DNA of 64,000 nt from Pholiota molesta. Lineage: Eukaryota > Basidiomycota > Agaricomycetes > Agaricales > Strophariaceae. The notes beneath the pieces were generated by a model, which was not told the origin of the DNA, did not search any database, and saw nothing but the letters and a program-made list of their open reading frames with translations. The DNA lies in NCBI GenBank assembly GCA_014925825.1, contig JACGCK010000009.1, forward strand, positions 682,001 to 746,000, given 5' to 3'. Within the stretch, counting starts at the first letter, position 1, and each line of letters opens with the position of its first letter. Made by a program: the position numbers and the translations under genes. Positions 23,584-35,600 of the stretch are shown piece after piece.

Positions 23584-26500
23584 TCATTTTTCAGCTTTCT
23601 TCAAGTCCGGGTCTCGCAATATGCATGTACCATTAGCATTTTTTTCATTAAATATAATATTACACATAATCCCAAATCCCTTCTGTTCTATATTGGCGTG
23701 AGACTGGATATAAATGCTGCAGAGATCCGAATAGGCCTCAGTATCCTTCGCCATTAGGGCTTCCGAAAAGAGCATAAGACAGGAGCCTCTCTCCCATGCC
23801 CGTCTCACCCCATGCCGATTCTGATTTTGGCCGTCCGACGTCGCCTGCGTTTCCGCCGGAGCAGGACAAGGCCAGTCCGGGTACCCCTCAGGCAGCGGCG
23901 GCGACCTCCACAGCCGCAGCTCCTTGTTCTCACCCGCACCGCCGGCGTGCTCGTACCAGAGCCGGCCCTCGGTCGTCGGCGCGATGTACCCAGCGCGGAT
24001 GGTGAAGTCGCCGAAGCGCTCGCCCTCGAGGCGCTCGAGGGCGTAGCGCTTGATCATGGGTTTAGGATGGCGAGGATTTCGGCTCTGTCACGATTCTGAG
24101 GAAGAGGTAAGTCACTGAAGGGTGAGGATTGGGGCTATATACCTCGATAGATTTGTTTAGACGCTGGCCGTAATAGCCTCCCCGAGAAGCATAGAGTAGT
24201 TTCCAGGTGCTTTTCCGACGAAAGCGACCTCTGAGAACAGAATGAGCAAGTGGTAAGAAGAAATTAATGATGTTGGACATACCAGCAACGTATGGACGAG
24301 CGCAGCCTTAGGGCATCCAGTCATCCTCATAACGATGGAGTCGTGGCGCAGCCATTCTCCTCGCAGATTTTCTCACCTTGTCGACAGAATGGGCAGATAC
24401 TGGACCGGAAAAAATCAACTTCAAAAGCTAATGAAAGATTGCGCCAACGTACCCTCTCAGACTCGCCATCGCCAGACCACAAGTAGGGAACGCGACACAC
24501 GCCGAACTCGACAGGCGCAGCCCCGAGAACTCAAGGTTGTCCATCCTGAACTTCCCAGCAGCGTCTTGATCTCGTCCAGGGCTCGTCCGCGATATCCGAC
24601 ACCAGGAGTGCTGGTTCGCCGTCAGGCGGAACGTGCCCTTGTGCACCTTGGCGATCTCGCGCAGGCCGGTCTTGAAGTCCTTGCCCGGCTCGTCCGCAAT
24701 GCGCCCGTTCTCGACGAACATGGTGAAGTGGTGCTTGCCGTCCGCGCCGGTGTGCCAGCCGAAGTCGTCGACGTTGCGGTCGAAGGCGTATGCGCGCGCT
24801 GCCTGGAGAGGGTATCCGAGGAGCTTCTCGACTTCGCCTTGTACACGTCGAGTCCCATGCGGTCGACGGTGTACTTGAGACGCGCGTTCTTACGGCTGGA
24901 GACGCAACGCATTAGATATCATGGAGAGTACTAAAATAGTGAACCCACTCAGCGCGTTACCGTTGTCCCTTTGGACAAGCATCACTTTCTCTGCGACGTA
25001 TTTGCCTTGCTCAGGCGTGCAGAAACCGATGATACTTCCAAGGCGAGGATACGTTTCTTGTTACCATGTGTCACACCCATACCACCACCGATCGTGACAT
25101 TGAAACCTTGCAGCTCGCCATCCTCTCCGACAATGGCAATGAAACCAAGGTCGTTAGCGAAAACATCAACTCATTGGTAGGTGGCACGGCAACAGCAACT
25201 TTGAACTGTGTAAACCATTATTAGAAATTGAAGCTTAAAAAATGAAGAGGTTGAACGAACCTTTCTGGGCAAATAGAATTCACCATAGAGAGGCTCGAAA
25301 TCCTTCAGCGCTTCGCCCGCGACGAGCTTCTTGTCCAGCCATATTTCGTGATATGCAGTCGTACGAGGGATGAGATGGTTGCTAACTTCCTTCGCGAACT
25401 GATACACTTGCTCGTGCAACTTGGACATAGTGGGATGGAAGACAGATGACGTTTCTAAACCGTTCCTATCAGTACACCTATAATGAAAGCCACGAATCAA
25501 AAAACGCACCGGTTGACATCACCGCAAGCAGCAGAGTATCAAGCAGAGCACGGTTGATCTCCTGGATAGCAGGCTTCAAATGCCGCTTGATCACACCATG
25601 GAACTGGAACGTCTGGCGCGTCGTGATCTTGAACGTCCCATTCCCATGCTCGTCCGCAATCTGGTCCATGTCCAGCCACTGGCCGGGCGAGCACACGCCT
25701 CCGGGCATGCGCACGCGGATCATGAAGCTGTACGCAGGCTCCACGCCCTGCGCCTCGCGCTCCTCGCGGATGTCGCGGTCGTCCTGCTGGTAGATCCCGT
25801 GGAACTTGGTCAGCTGGCCGTCGCTGGGCGCGAGCGCGCCCGTGCTGAAGTCCTGCAGGCCCTCGGAGATGGTGCCGCGCAGGTAGCCCGACGCGGCTTT
25901 GATGTGCTCGTTGGTGATGGCTCTGGTTCGGCTTCCGTCACTTCGACGGAGTCGACGCCGAGCGCCTTCCAGATGAGGGGCTCCCAGACCTTGTATCCGG
26001 TCTCCGACCCGTCGGCGTCCTGGTCGTCTCCGAGCCCAAGGTCGACGATGCGCTCCGCGCCGAGCTTCTCCAAACGCGCGTCCAAATCCTTTCCGGGCTT
26101 GTTGTAGTAGTGCGCGTCCTCGGGCGAGGCCAGTAGTGGCTGTCGCCCATGCCAAAGACGGAGTAGCGCACCTTGCCGAGAAGCTGGTCGCCGCGCGCGG
26201 CAGCAGCGTTCAAGGTTTTGAAGAACGTGCGCCCGTTCTGCGGAGGCTCACCTTGTCCGGCGGTCGAGGTGATGAAGACGACATGCTCTTCCTCGCCGAG
26301 CGCTTCGAGGGTGTAGGAGTCAAGCGTAGCGATGGTCGTCGACAATCCCCTGAGTTTGGCGCGATTCTCGAGCCTCTTTGCTTCTTCTCAGCAGCGCCAC
26401 CATCGGATGCATAGAGGATGAGAAGTGGAGGAGCGTCGAGCGAGTTGAGAAGGAGTTGTAGGCATCCTGGGCGCGCTTCTTGCGCGCCTCCTTGACGGTT

Positions 26501-28569
26501 TCGCCGAGACTGCCGACGAGCTCAGCGACCATCTTGGGAGTGGAGCGAACAAGCTGCGAAAGATGGTTCTGGCGGTCAAGGAACTGCTTGAGATCGTTCT
26601 TGATGGCGTCGGAATCCAGGGAGAAAGGCTCCTTGCCATCTTTTTCCTTGCTAGGATCCCAGCGGTATAGCGGCCAGTAGCCAGAATCGACAGCAAGCTT
26701 GGTCTCCTTGAGGATATCCAGAGCAGACGCGTCCTCCGACTGGTAGGGAAGGTAGGCGAGGACAACACTGGGACCATCGAAGCGATCGGCCTCCGAGAGG
26801 CTTGGAGAACTGAGCATACGATGAGAATACGGCGACGCTTGCTACGAAGACGTCTCCGTGGTTCATAGCATAGAGGCCTGCATCGTGTTTGCGTCGGTGA
26901 GGGTCGACGTTGTTGCGCGAGGAATAGGGGAGAGTGTCGAGGATGAGGATGTTGATGTTCAGACGAGATGCAATGGCGTGATGCAATCCAGAAGCTCCAA
27001 GATCGTAAGACCAAGCATCGGAACCAATAATCCATCTTGAGCGAGTGGGGAAGAATTCCTGGAGGGCCAGAATGCGTTTGACCGACGGGTGGTCGACTGG
27101 TGTCGACTCGAGACTCTCGACGATGGATTTTCCTAACGCCTGCTCTAACATCGTCGTCCTTAGCCAGCACCCACTTGGTCAACAGCTCATGCAGCTCCGA
27201 ATCGAGATCAGCATCTTCCAGAAGCGCTTGAACGCTGTTCACCAGCTCTGCGCGCGAATCCAATGCCCCGAACGCGGCCCAATGCATATTCGGGCGTGGT
27301 AGCAATTTCGCCCTGGGAAGCAACAAGGGATGGAGAGTTTTCGATTTCGAGCCTCTCGTTGAAGAGGTGGGCTAAAATCTTCGTATATGCGGCTTCATGT
27401 TTGGGAACGTGGGGGATGCTGTCTGCTGCCGATGAAGGGGTTTCAATTTGACCGAGGAGAAGGCGCGCTGTTGGAGCGAGGGCCGATTTCTCGATGAGGT
27501 TCATGATGTCAGAAACCTGGACGTTGCTCGAGTTGCCCAAAATTCCGCTTTGAATAACAAGCTCTTGTTCTGAACTTCGTTGTTGCAGGGCAGTGACGAT
27601 GTCCAGGTATATTGGCGTCCATCTGCTGTGCCATCGGAACACTTGCTCGAGAACGATGACGCGTTAGCTGATGAAGGGATGACTTGCAAAAGTCGGGAAT
27701 GTGGTAGGGGGTTGGCGAGCGATAGTGATACGAATAAAACACCTTCAACAAAGAGGTCAAAATCTGTTTTCCCAAGGGTGAAGATGACAGTGTGCGGTTC
27801 AGGAGATCCGCGAGGGACAAGTGGACGCAATGGCGCCTCACGAGCGCCAAGGTATCCAAAGCTGCTGATTCATATATTTTGAACAAGTCCACCGCGCCCT
27901 GATCATCCTCTGGGTGTGAAAGACCATTGAAGAATGACCATTGGTATGACCATTGGAAGCATGGCCATTGGTGTGTCCGTTAACGCCATTCACTGGAGTC
28001 ACACGTCCGCTGATGCCGATCGTGGAGACATCGGGTGCTTGGCCGACAAGAGGAAAGGCTGAATTTTTCTTCCGGGATCTCTTCCGGAGAATCTTCCGGA
28101 CTTCCTTCATAGAAAACGTGAACGACCGCCTTCCGTTCGAGCCTGGCGAGTCTTGCGGCCAAGAGCGCATTATCATGGGCTTGCTGACTGGTCGTGGAAA
28201 CTAGGAAGAACGGTACGGCGGCCCGCAGAAGGAGGACATCGGAAAGGTCGTCTTGAACCGCGAGATGGAAAACTACGGGCAGTGCTGAGAGTTCACTGAG
28301 ATGCAGAACTAGTCGTGTTAGCACTGGGAACTGGCCGATGCGGTGAAGGATGTGAGGTTTGTGGTGTTGCGGAGGATGGTGGAACCAGAATCGGCACCAA
28401 ATGGCGATGAGATGACCGTGGGCTTGTGTACTGATGTCCGTGATAAAGTGCTATACTTTTGAGAGAACTTCGAGAACGAAGGAGGTGGGGGAAGAGAATC
28501 GATCACGACGTCCGAGGTGAGGTAGGCAACGCGGGCCACCGCCGATACGGAGCCAAGACTGGAGGCCAT
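23584..28569 (-). CDS. MET5: Sulfite reductase [NADPH] beta subunit (hemoprotein)
   Basis: Met5/Ecm17 reduces sulfite to sulfide in sulfate assimilation together with the flavoprotein Met10 (family knowledge). ATG at 28567-28569 ([20 protein letters not shown]). In order: a pyruvate-ferredoxin-oxidoreductase-like part ([18 protein letters not shown] at about 28280); a TPP-enzyme-like region ([20 protein letters not shown] at about 27000, then [20 protein letters not shown]); a flavodoxin domain ([20 protein letters not shown] and [12 protein letters not shown] at about 26150-26280); then the siroheme/4Fe-4S domain ([36 protein letters not shown]). It carries CysX5Cys (CVAFPTC, about 24470) and CysX3Cys (TGCP..GC, about 24300). 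One base is missing at about 24307 in the second motif. The C-terminal end is uncertain (23584 to about 23840). Confidence 0.9.
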
Positions 28570-31500
28570 GGTGGCTGTAATACGTTTGGTCAGACGAAAT
28601 CCAGACGAAGTCGCAAATTTTATACCTAGTGGTCGTAGAGAAGAATTTTAATGGATCGCGGGACGCCGGGAACGGTTATGAACGGCCTAGGAACGGTGAG
28701 AGGCATTCGGAATTCGTCGATGAGCAAGTAATTTGCAGGAAGCACACCATCCCTTTGCGAGTGTTTGTTAACAACATAACTTTACAATCTTATCAGATAA
28801 CTTAATGACCTCGTCACATGACCGAACTTCGTGAGTATTCCCGCCAAACGAGGATGCGCTCCAACTTGAACTTGAACTTGAACGTTTGATTTAGACCTAT
28901 ACTTCAGCGCGCTGGCAAGTCGCTGCTATGTATTGGCTTGCCATGCATTGTCTTCTCACATATCTTCTATCTGTGAGACTGCTTTGAAACTACATCCCGA
29001 GTCTAAGTTCTGGTCTAGTTCTGGTCACTGTCGTTGATGAAGATGCATTCTCTACGCCAACACATCGCATTAGCATGCCTCTTAATCTCTGCCTCAGAAT
29101 TCTTCAAGCGATTGATGATCCATGGGCCAACCTTTGTGCCTAGCTATGGGTATTCGCGCAATTTATATCATGGTCAGAATGGCCTCACAGGCGATCATGT
29201 TATTCACATCTGATCAAGATGTACCCATTCTTTCTTGCTATGGCTCTTTTCCGGGTTCATGGCGTGCAGATAAGATGGGAAAACTTATACAGACAGGCGA
29301 TGGATATAATTGGGAAAGGAGGAATCTGACTGGTTTGCATACCTCGATTCCTTCAAGTGGTGCGTATTCTGCCATTATAACCTTCCATCTCTAACTCTTA
29401 CTTCAGAGGCTCTGGATGATCCTATGTCGAACGAAGATAGTGGCCGCCCCAATTGTTGTATCTGTGAAGCAGCGAGACAATCAATTCAATTTGATACACA
29501 AGCTAGATAGCCACGTTCGTGGCAAGGCTTACGGCGCGGTGCAATCTTCAATTTTATATTGCTATGATTAGCACTGATAGACATTGAAGGATATATATAA
29601 AGATGAAATGCGACGCATGCTAGCGTGCTTCTATGTTTTTCGTATGCTCGACATCATGGCATCGGTGGAGTCGTGAGGAATAATACCTAGTACGTCATTA
29701 TATACGTCGTCGGGTATAATCTGCTAATCTGCGTAACACATCTAGATTTTGTGGTGCAAAGCCATTATTTCCTCCCGATTCTGCTTCTTCGCTCCGTGGC
29801 TGTGTGACGGGACCACCGAAGCGAAATATGTTACCGTTTACCTCAGTACGTTTATTCCCTTAAATGGCTGCTGAGTTCTTTTCAAGTGAAAATTCCCATT
29901 TTTGTACTTGCAGAAATGTTGAAGTCATGTTTTGATGGGCTCGACTATTTCGTTGGCCATAAAGATGCACCAAAAATAGGTAAGCTACAGCTAATCGTCG
30001 CCCATACACATATCGCGATGTTCATTTTTTTAAAACAGACAGATACACTGACGCAACTATTTGATTTAAATACCTGGGCTGTCAAAACACAGATATGCAG
30101 GTTCGTACATTACGCTGGAGAGATCATCTTATTCAGCAACCCAATTTTGCTTGCTTAGAAATATGCTGCAAAATATAGGTATACCCAACTCTGCGATATC
30201 ACACTCGTTCATCTCTTTTCTGAACGTCCCATTTTGAATTCGAGAGGATAATTTAAATGGTCGAGACCCGAATCTAGGTCTATGTACGTGTCGGTCGATC
30301 ACGTCCTTCTATCTTCTCCACTCCACTTACCTCCTTGATAGGATCACTCTTTTCAGGTGTATTTGACAGATAGCGGTGAATCCTCGCTTGCAAGAATCAA
30401 CGCGGTCAGATGTAGTGCGAATGACATACGAATTCTGCCGTCGGTTGAGGATCGGCCTTTTTTGCCAGCTTCTGTCAGCCTCTGTCAACCTATCTTCCTC
30501 TGATTCTACTCCGGACAAGCCACGGGGCAATCCTTATCTGCGCAACATTTGATCGTTCCTACATCGTTTTACGCCGCTAGGGCTACTGGCCCGCGAACGT
30601 CTTCGACACGACTGCTTCGTCTCCATCTTTGTACCTTGTAGGGAGCACAAGCTACCGAAGTAGATGCTGCTATAGATTGCTTGGTCTTCTAGTATCTTCG
30701 AAGATAAATGCAGCATGGGTTATACTCATGCATTCTTGTGGTCACGTCTCAAATCAAGAGTTGCTCTTCTGGTCATTTAGTCTCGACACAACCTTGCTCA
30801 TCTAATAACTCAGAAGTTTCGTGCTGAATGTTCATCGGCAGTCCCCGCATTTGAACTTAGACAGCTACATAGCGACAAGGTCAAGAACTTAAACCTGTAC
30901 AGTGGCCGACTCTTATCTTTGTCATTCGCTCTACACCATCTCATGCGGGGTATTTATTTCTACCGCACTAGGCTTATCAAACTACCAGAGCACACTATGA
31001 TTTCAATTCCCGAGGAAATTGACCTCATCTTCTTCTATCTGAACACCTCATCGGCCGTTTAGCCATTATCTGATGGCCGCACCACTAGTTTTCTCTGCGA
31101 CTAGACGGACACAAGGCTTCTATGGTGATACCATACGTCCAAATCTACTTCTCTACTCTGGTTTCGCCGGAACTTGGTAACGCTATGGCCTCATGGCTTT
31201 AATGCCCGCCCAGAGGCTTGGAATAGTATGTAAAGTTCATACCTTACTCGCATACGCCCAAATGCCGTGTACAGCCTGGCAGCATAATCTCTGCGGTTAC
31301 ATGCTGCGCATGTCCAAACTGGCATGGCCGTTCCAAATTTGCATCAACTCTGCTGAAATTGCTCCCACTCATCTTCAGTCTCCCAAGGAATGAAATTCGA
31401 CTATTTACTTGTGAGGAAGATGTTTGGTTATCACCCACACTATTCCATCGTTGCAACCTCAGGTATGCTTATGGCCTGATCGACTGATTTGCGGGGCAGT

Positions 31501-32183
31501 TTGACAGAGCATAAGAAGCGATTCCGAGCATTGCGGAGGCGTTCTCAGGCATTGTTAAATACCCAGTAGGTATCATACGATGCGGCGATCATCAAAAGGA
31601 GCAACGCCCTGTCAAGCCACTCATGACTCGTTTCTTTTACCCATGCCCCAAGAAAGAAGCATTACACCTTTGCCAAAAGACATGGAGACAGTCAATATAT
31701 ACTTCCCGCGAAGGTATTATTGGCGGCATTAAGAGGGAAAATATGACCCTACTGACTGGATTCTTCGATCTCACAAGTGAACATCGCCAAAAAGAATTTA
31801 GGTGCATTGGAAAATGGAATGGAGATCATAAGTGGAATCCGGAATAGAACATGTTACAGATGATATATACGAAACGAAGGGCAGATAGGGTATGAGCAGC
31901 AAGAGGTATATGTGATGTAAAATACATATGCAGTGGAAATGTGAAGTGCGACCTGGTCGAAAGAACTTTCTCTGAAAATACAATGCCAAACGTCCTTTTG
32001 CGGTGTGTGGGGGTAACGGGAAGGATGATGGGAATAGTGTGAACATATAGAGAATTCGATGGTTCGCGGGCGTGAACGACAGCTTGAAAGCTCCGTGACT
32101 TGCTTGACATAGGGGAAGTCGGCCTCGGCATTGAAAAGTGGCCCGGTGATGCAGTTTATATGGGACTCCATGAGTCCTCAAAT
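28570..32183. other. Gene-poor region, left part
   Basis: No gene could be supported in this 3.6 kb. A possible decayed spliced gene lies at 29039-30160: an ATG opens MKMHSLRQHIALACLLISAS, which looks like a signal peptide, but the frame soon fails and no family is recognisable. Intron-like GT..AG signals occur at 29850-29910 and 29980-30040. The upstream end holds the MET5 promoter. Confidence 0.45.
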
Positions 32184-32483
32184 CTACTTCCTTGCCTTCA
32201 AAATATAGGTCAGCTCCAGAGAAGAAGTCTCCTGGAAGAATGGAAGAAAAGTTCTTACATTTTGTGGCTGTTTCTGCGATTGAACTTTACGAGAAGTTCC
32301 GAACGGGGCACCGTAGGGATACCCATAAGCACTAGCTTGGCCATTGTTATATGGGTCACTGCCATTCTGGGTGACAGAGCAGTTGGTGAATGGATGGACC
32401 GCGAAGGGGTCGAACTTGGCGAGCGATGGCGACGAGCTCGAAGAAGAGCTTGAGTCTGTTGAGGACGACGATGACAGAGACAT
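32184..32483 (-). CDS. Small Ser-rich protein with strong TATA promoter
   Basis: I do not recognise the family. ATG at 32481-32483 opens a run of Ser (MSLSSSSSTDSSSSSSSS), followed by PSLAKFDPFAVHPFTNCSV and a Gly/Tyr/Pro-rich part SDPYNNGQASAYGYPYG. The unspliced frame gives 99 residues; splicing at GTAAGA (about 32258) would give about 80. There is no signal peptide. The main support is the upstream arrangement: a TATATAAAG box about 115 bases before the ATG and a C/T-rich leader, as expected of a strongly regulated fungal gene. The protein could be a small, intrinsically disordered stress- or development-related product (inference). Confidence 0.5.
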   Translation of the reverse strand: MSLSSSSSTDSSSSSSSSPSLAKFDPFAVHPFTNCSVTQNGSDPYNNGQASAYGYPYGAPFGTSRKVQSQKQPQNVRTFLPFFQETSSLELTYILKARK

Positions 32484-32595
32484 GTTTGCTAGCAGTGAAG
32501 ATGATGGGAGGTGGTTTGAGATTGGCTTTGTTTAATTGAGTATGGAGGTGGATGGTAGGAGAGAGATGCAACCTATGATGCAAATACCTTGCCAC

Positions 32596-32604
32596 CTTTA
32601 TATA
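32596..32604 (-). promoter_or_regulatory. TATA box of the Ser-rich gene
   Basis: The minus strand reads TATATAAAG here. It is followed by a pyrimidine-rich leader and the ATG at 32483, a spacing consistent with a core promoter. Confidence 0.6.
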
Positions 32605-35600
32605 GCATCTGGTATAGTCGTCCCGAGTTCGATCCCTACATCGCAAATGCCAGCACTTCATGTCCACCAATGGGTGATACCCCACGCCTGGCACAATCCC
32701 TACATCGGGCCTACTTGTGTATTGGCAGGATGCTCGACCAGTGGGGAGATTTGTAGGAAAGACCATATCAGAATTTAATCTTAGCATGACCGAACGTTGA
32801 CAATAGCCAAACTGGGAGTTGATGAGATGATAGTCCGGATGACGGCTAAAATAATCCAGTTTTGTTGGAAGAAAACCTACAAGGTCAGCTGTGCGGTCTA
32901 GCCAGGGATAGCTCGGACTGCCGCATATTACATGAACGTCAAACATCGTGGGGACCCCGTGGGGTATTATTTCCCCAACTTTCCAACGCGTTATGCGTGT
33001 GCCTTGTCGTTCGAATACGTTACCCAAGGTTACATACCCACATGTATATCTTTCATGACTGAAGAAAAGCACGTGTAGAAGGACGGTAAGATAGAGGCTA
33101 TCTGATTCTTATGAACTTGAAACTCATGATTGAAGAGCAGTGATGGCATGTTCCGATCCAGGTAGTAATCGGCACAGGAGCAATTTCGTCGAGGTTTCCG
33201 CCGTCCATAGGCTAGGAATGTAAATTCGGAGGCGATGCCACAGAATAATTTACGAGAATAGACGTTTGGACAGTAATCCAGCTTTGACGTTGAAGAAGGA
33301 AAGAAGTTAAGTAGAAAGAGACGGAGCCAGGACGGAGCCCAATCAAGCTGTAGTAGGATGGTCACGCGATTACTTTTGGCCACCAAACGGCCCGACCCTT
33401 CGTTCTGCTCTTGTTCTGCTAATGGCGTTATCTAAGGTGTTTGTTTCTTCAGAATTCGGGTTGCCAACCGTAAATTATTATGAGACCACAAATTTCGACC
33501 AGAAGTATCGCCGCGCTAAAAGTCCGAAGTTAAGTTGTGCAGTAATCGCCTGCCTCCTTTCATTATCATGGTCAAAACATAGCGGCGATCTGGCGGGAAT
33601 GATCTTTCGAACCTGCGTTTCGGAGAAACAGTGGAAACTATTCGTCTGAAATAAGAAATAAGCAGTCTCGCAAAACCTTATATCTATATGCAGAAGCTTG
33701 CTATACCACTTATTTAGCAATCCTTCAAGTTGGCTCTTCATATTGTGCATTTTCATCTATACATGGAGCCATTGAGTATCAAATATAGTTGCACACGTTG
33801 CCCCTATACAACATCGAAAGAGCGTGATGAAGACGGCATAGAGACGATGTGCTGAAAATGTGATCACATAAAAGGCTAATAATTTCCTTGGGATTCTCAT
33901 AGGAAATGGGAAGATGGAGGCTTATGTCCGGAGTCCGGACTCCGAACCAGAATGTTCCCGCTCCGGATCATTGGGTTCCCAAAATGTACTTTTTTCACAA
34001 TGTGTGCAACGGTCAACATAGCAAAGGATTTGCTTTCTGCAACTCTAGAAGTAGAAACTATATGTGGGCTGAGAATCTTTGGAGGTCAACTTGTACCATC
34101 AACTTGCTTACCAAAACCTTAGTAGCCAACATAATAGTAGTTGGAGATTAACGCATTTTTAGACCACTCGAAGCTTTCAGCCAAGGACAAGTAAATATAG
34201 ACATACTGGTTATGGATTCAAAGCCACTCGAGACGCCCACATGTTGGGCTTAACTTCATCATGGGTTCATTTGAGGAATGAACCAAAAATACATTTCTGG
34301 CATGGAGAAGAATAAAGGGCACTCGTGATTGGGACGTGAGGAGAACAGCTGGCCGAGAGATAGCTTTTGTATACTTACTTTCATTAAACGACAAGACTCT
34401 GTTCTAGCTTAGCGATTCTGCCAACTTCTTGTAAGGGTTTGCGGATAAAGAGCGGCACGTTCTCACACGGGGTCCACAATAGTCGCCTCATTTAAGACAC
34501 GGCGGAACACGTTGACGGTGAAGTGCATAATTTCGAGGAATTTTCTTCTCACAGAAAGACCAGTGGTGGTAAGTGCGAGCAACACGACTCCTTTCCTTCA
34601 CGGCGGCGTACTCTTTAATTCGGAAAAACTGCTGCGCACGGGCAAACACGATAGCACACCTTTTGGACAACGAAGGTAGCCAGGAACATACATATGGGGG
34701 GTTGAAGGAAGGACACATGGACACAAGCGTGGAATTGAGGATCAGGAAGTAGATGGTTGATGAAAGGGCGAGGAGTGATAGTAGCTTGTAGACGATGAGC
34801 CGGCGGCGTAATTCTAAACTGATCACTATGCAGTGGCTGGCTAAGCTGGACAAGAGTGGAGATAAGTCGCTGGCACGAAAGACCACATAACCAGCTCTCT
34901 AAGGCAGACTGTAGCTGGTCACTGGACATAGATCATAGGATAGTTGACAATGAGCAGAGCAATCAAGTATAGTCCGCGGTCTTTGCAAATTCTTGCGGAT
35001 AATAGCTCTACTCGTAGCTCGACAGCGCTAGCGACGTTACACACCCAATATACACCGAAGCTGATACGTAGATGTTTGAGGCGACGTGGTTAGAAACCTT
35101 CAAGCTGGGTGGCGCCATTCGACAATCCGTTGCAGAAGAGATTTCAGAGAACAGAGGAAGCCGAACGTGCAGTATTAGCGTCATACAACAGACCAGAGCT
35201 CGATGTTGGCAGTTCAAAGATTTTATTTATGTAATTGACCTTTCCGAGTCTTGTCGATGAGTCGGGGTGTGCGCTGGGTGTGCGTGCCAAGCTGGTGCCG
35301 AGTGCGTGCTGGACTCGCTCAATGCTCCCGGTCCGGGCGGCGAGAACGGTCAAAATCGAAGGTGCTAGGTAATAAAAAAACCGTAAGCTTGTACTTGAAG
35401 CCTGCTTTTGTAGCGGTGAAGGGAGATGAATGGAAAATCCTTTGGGTAGATGGTTGTATAGAATTTCCATATCATTTCTCTTATCCACTCCCTTTCTAAA
35501 AAATAACAACCCAGTCCCAGTTTTTTTAAATTTTTTCAGGCCAACTGCTACAAGACTTGTGTTGACGTTGAAGTTCAATTCTATTTTCAAGTCTTGTGGG

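Noticed and set aside
30960..31460. Possible decayed F-box-like segment (PEEIDLIFFYLNTSSAV)
   Set aside because: The resemblance covers under 20 residues and the following frame has many stops, so it cannot be supported.
32618..32645. tRNA B-box-like GAGTTCGATCCC on the plus strand
   Set aside because: There is no properly spaced A-box or cloverleaf, and it lies within the promoter of the Ser-rich gene.
32356..33072. Minus-strand open frame of 238 codons overlapping the Ser-rich gene
   Set aside because: It covers the TATA box, leader and start of the Ser-rich gene in another frame and shows no domain. The promoter layout supports the short gene instead.
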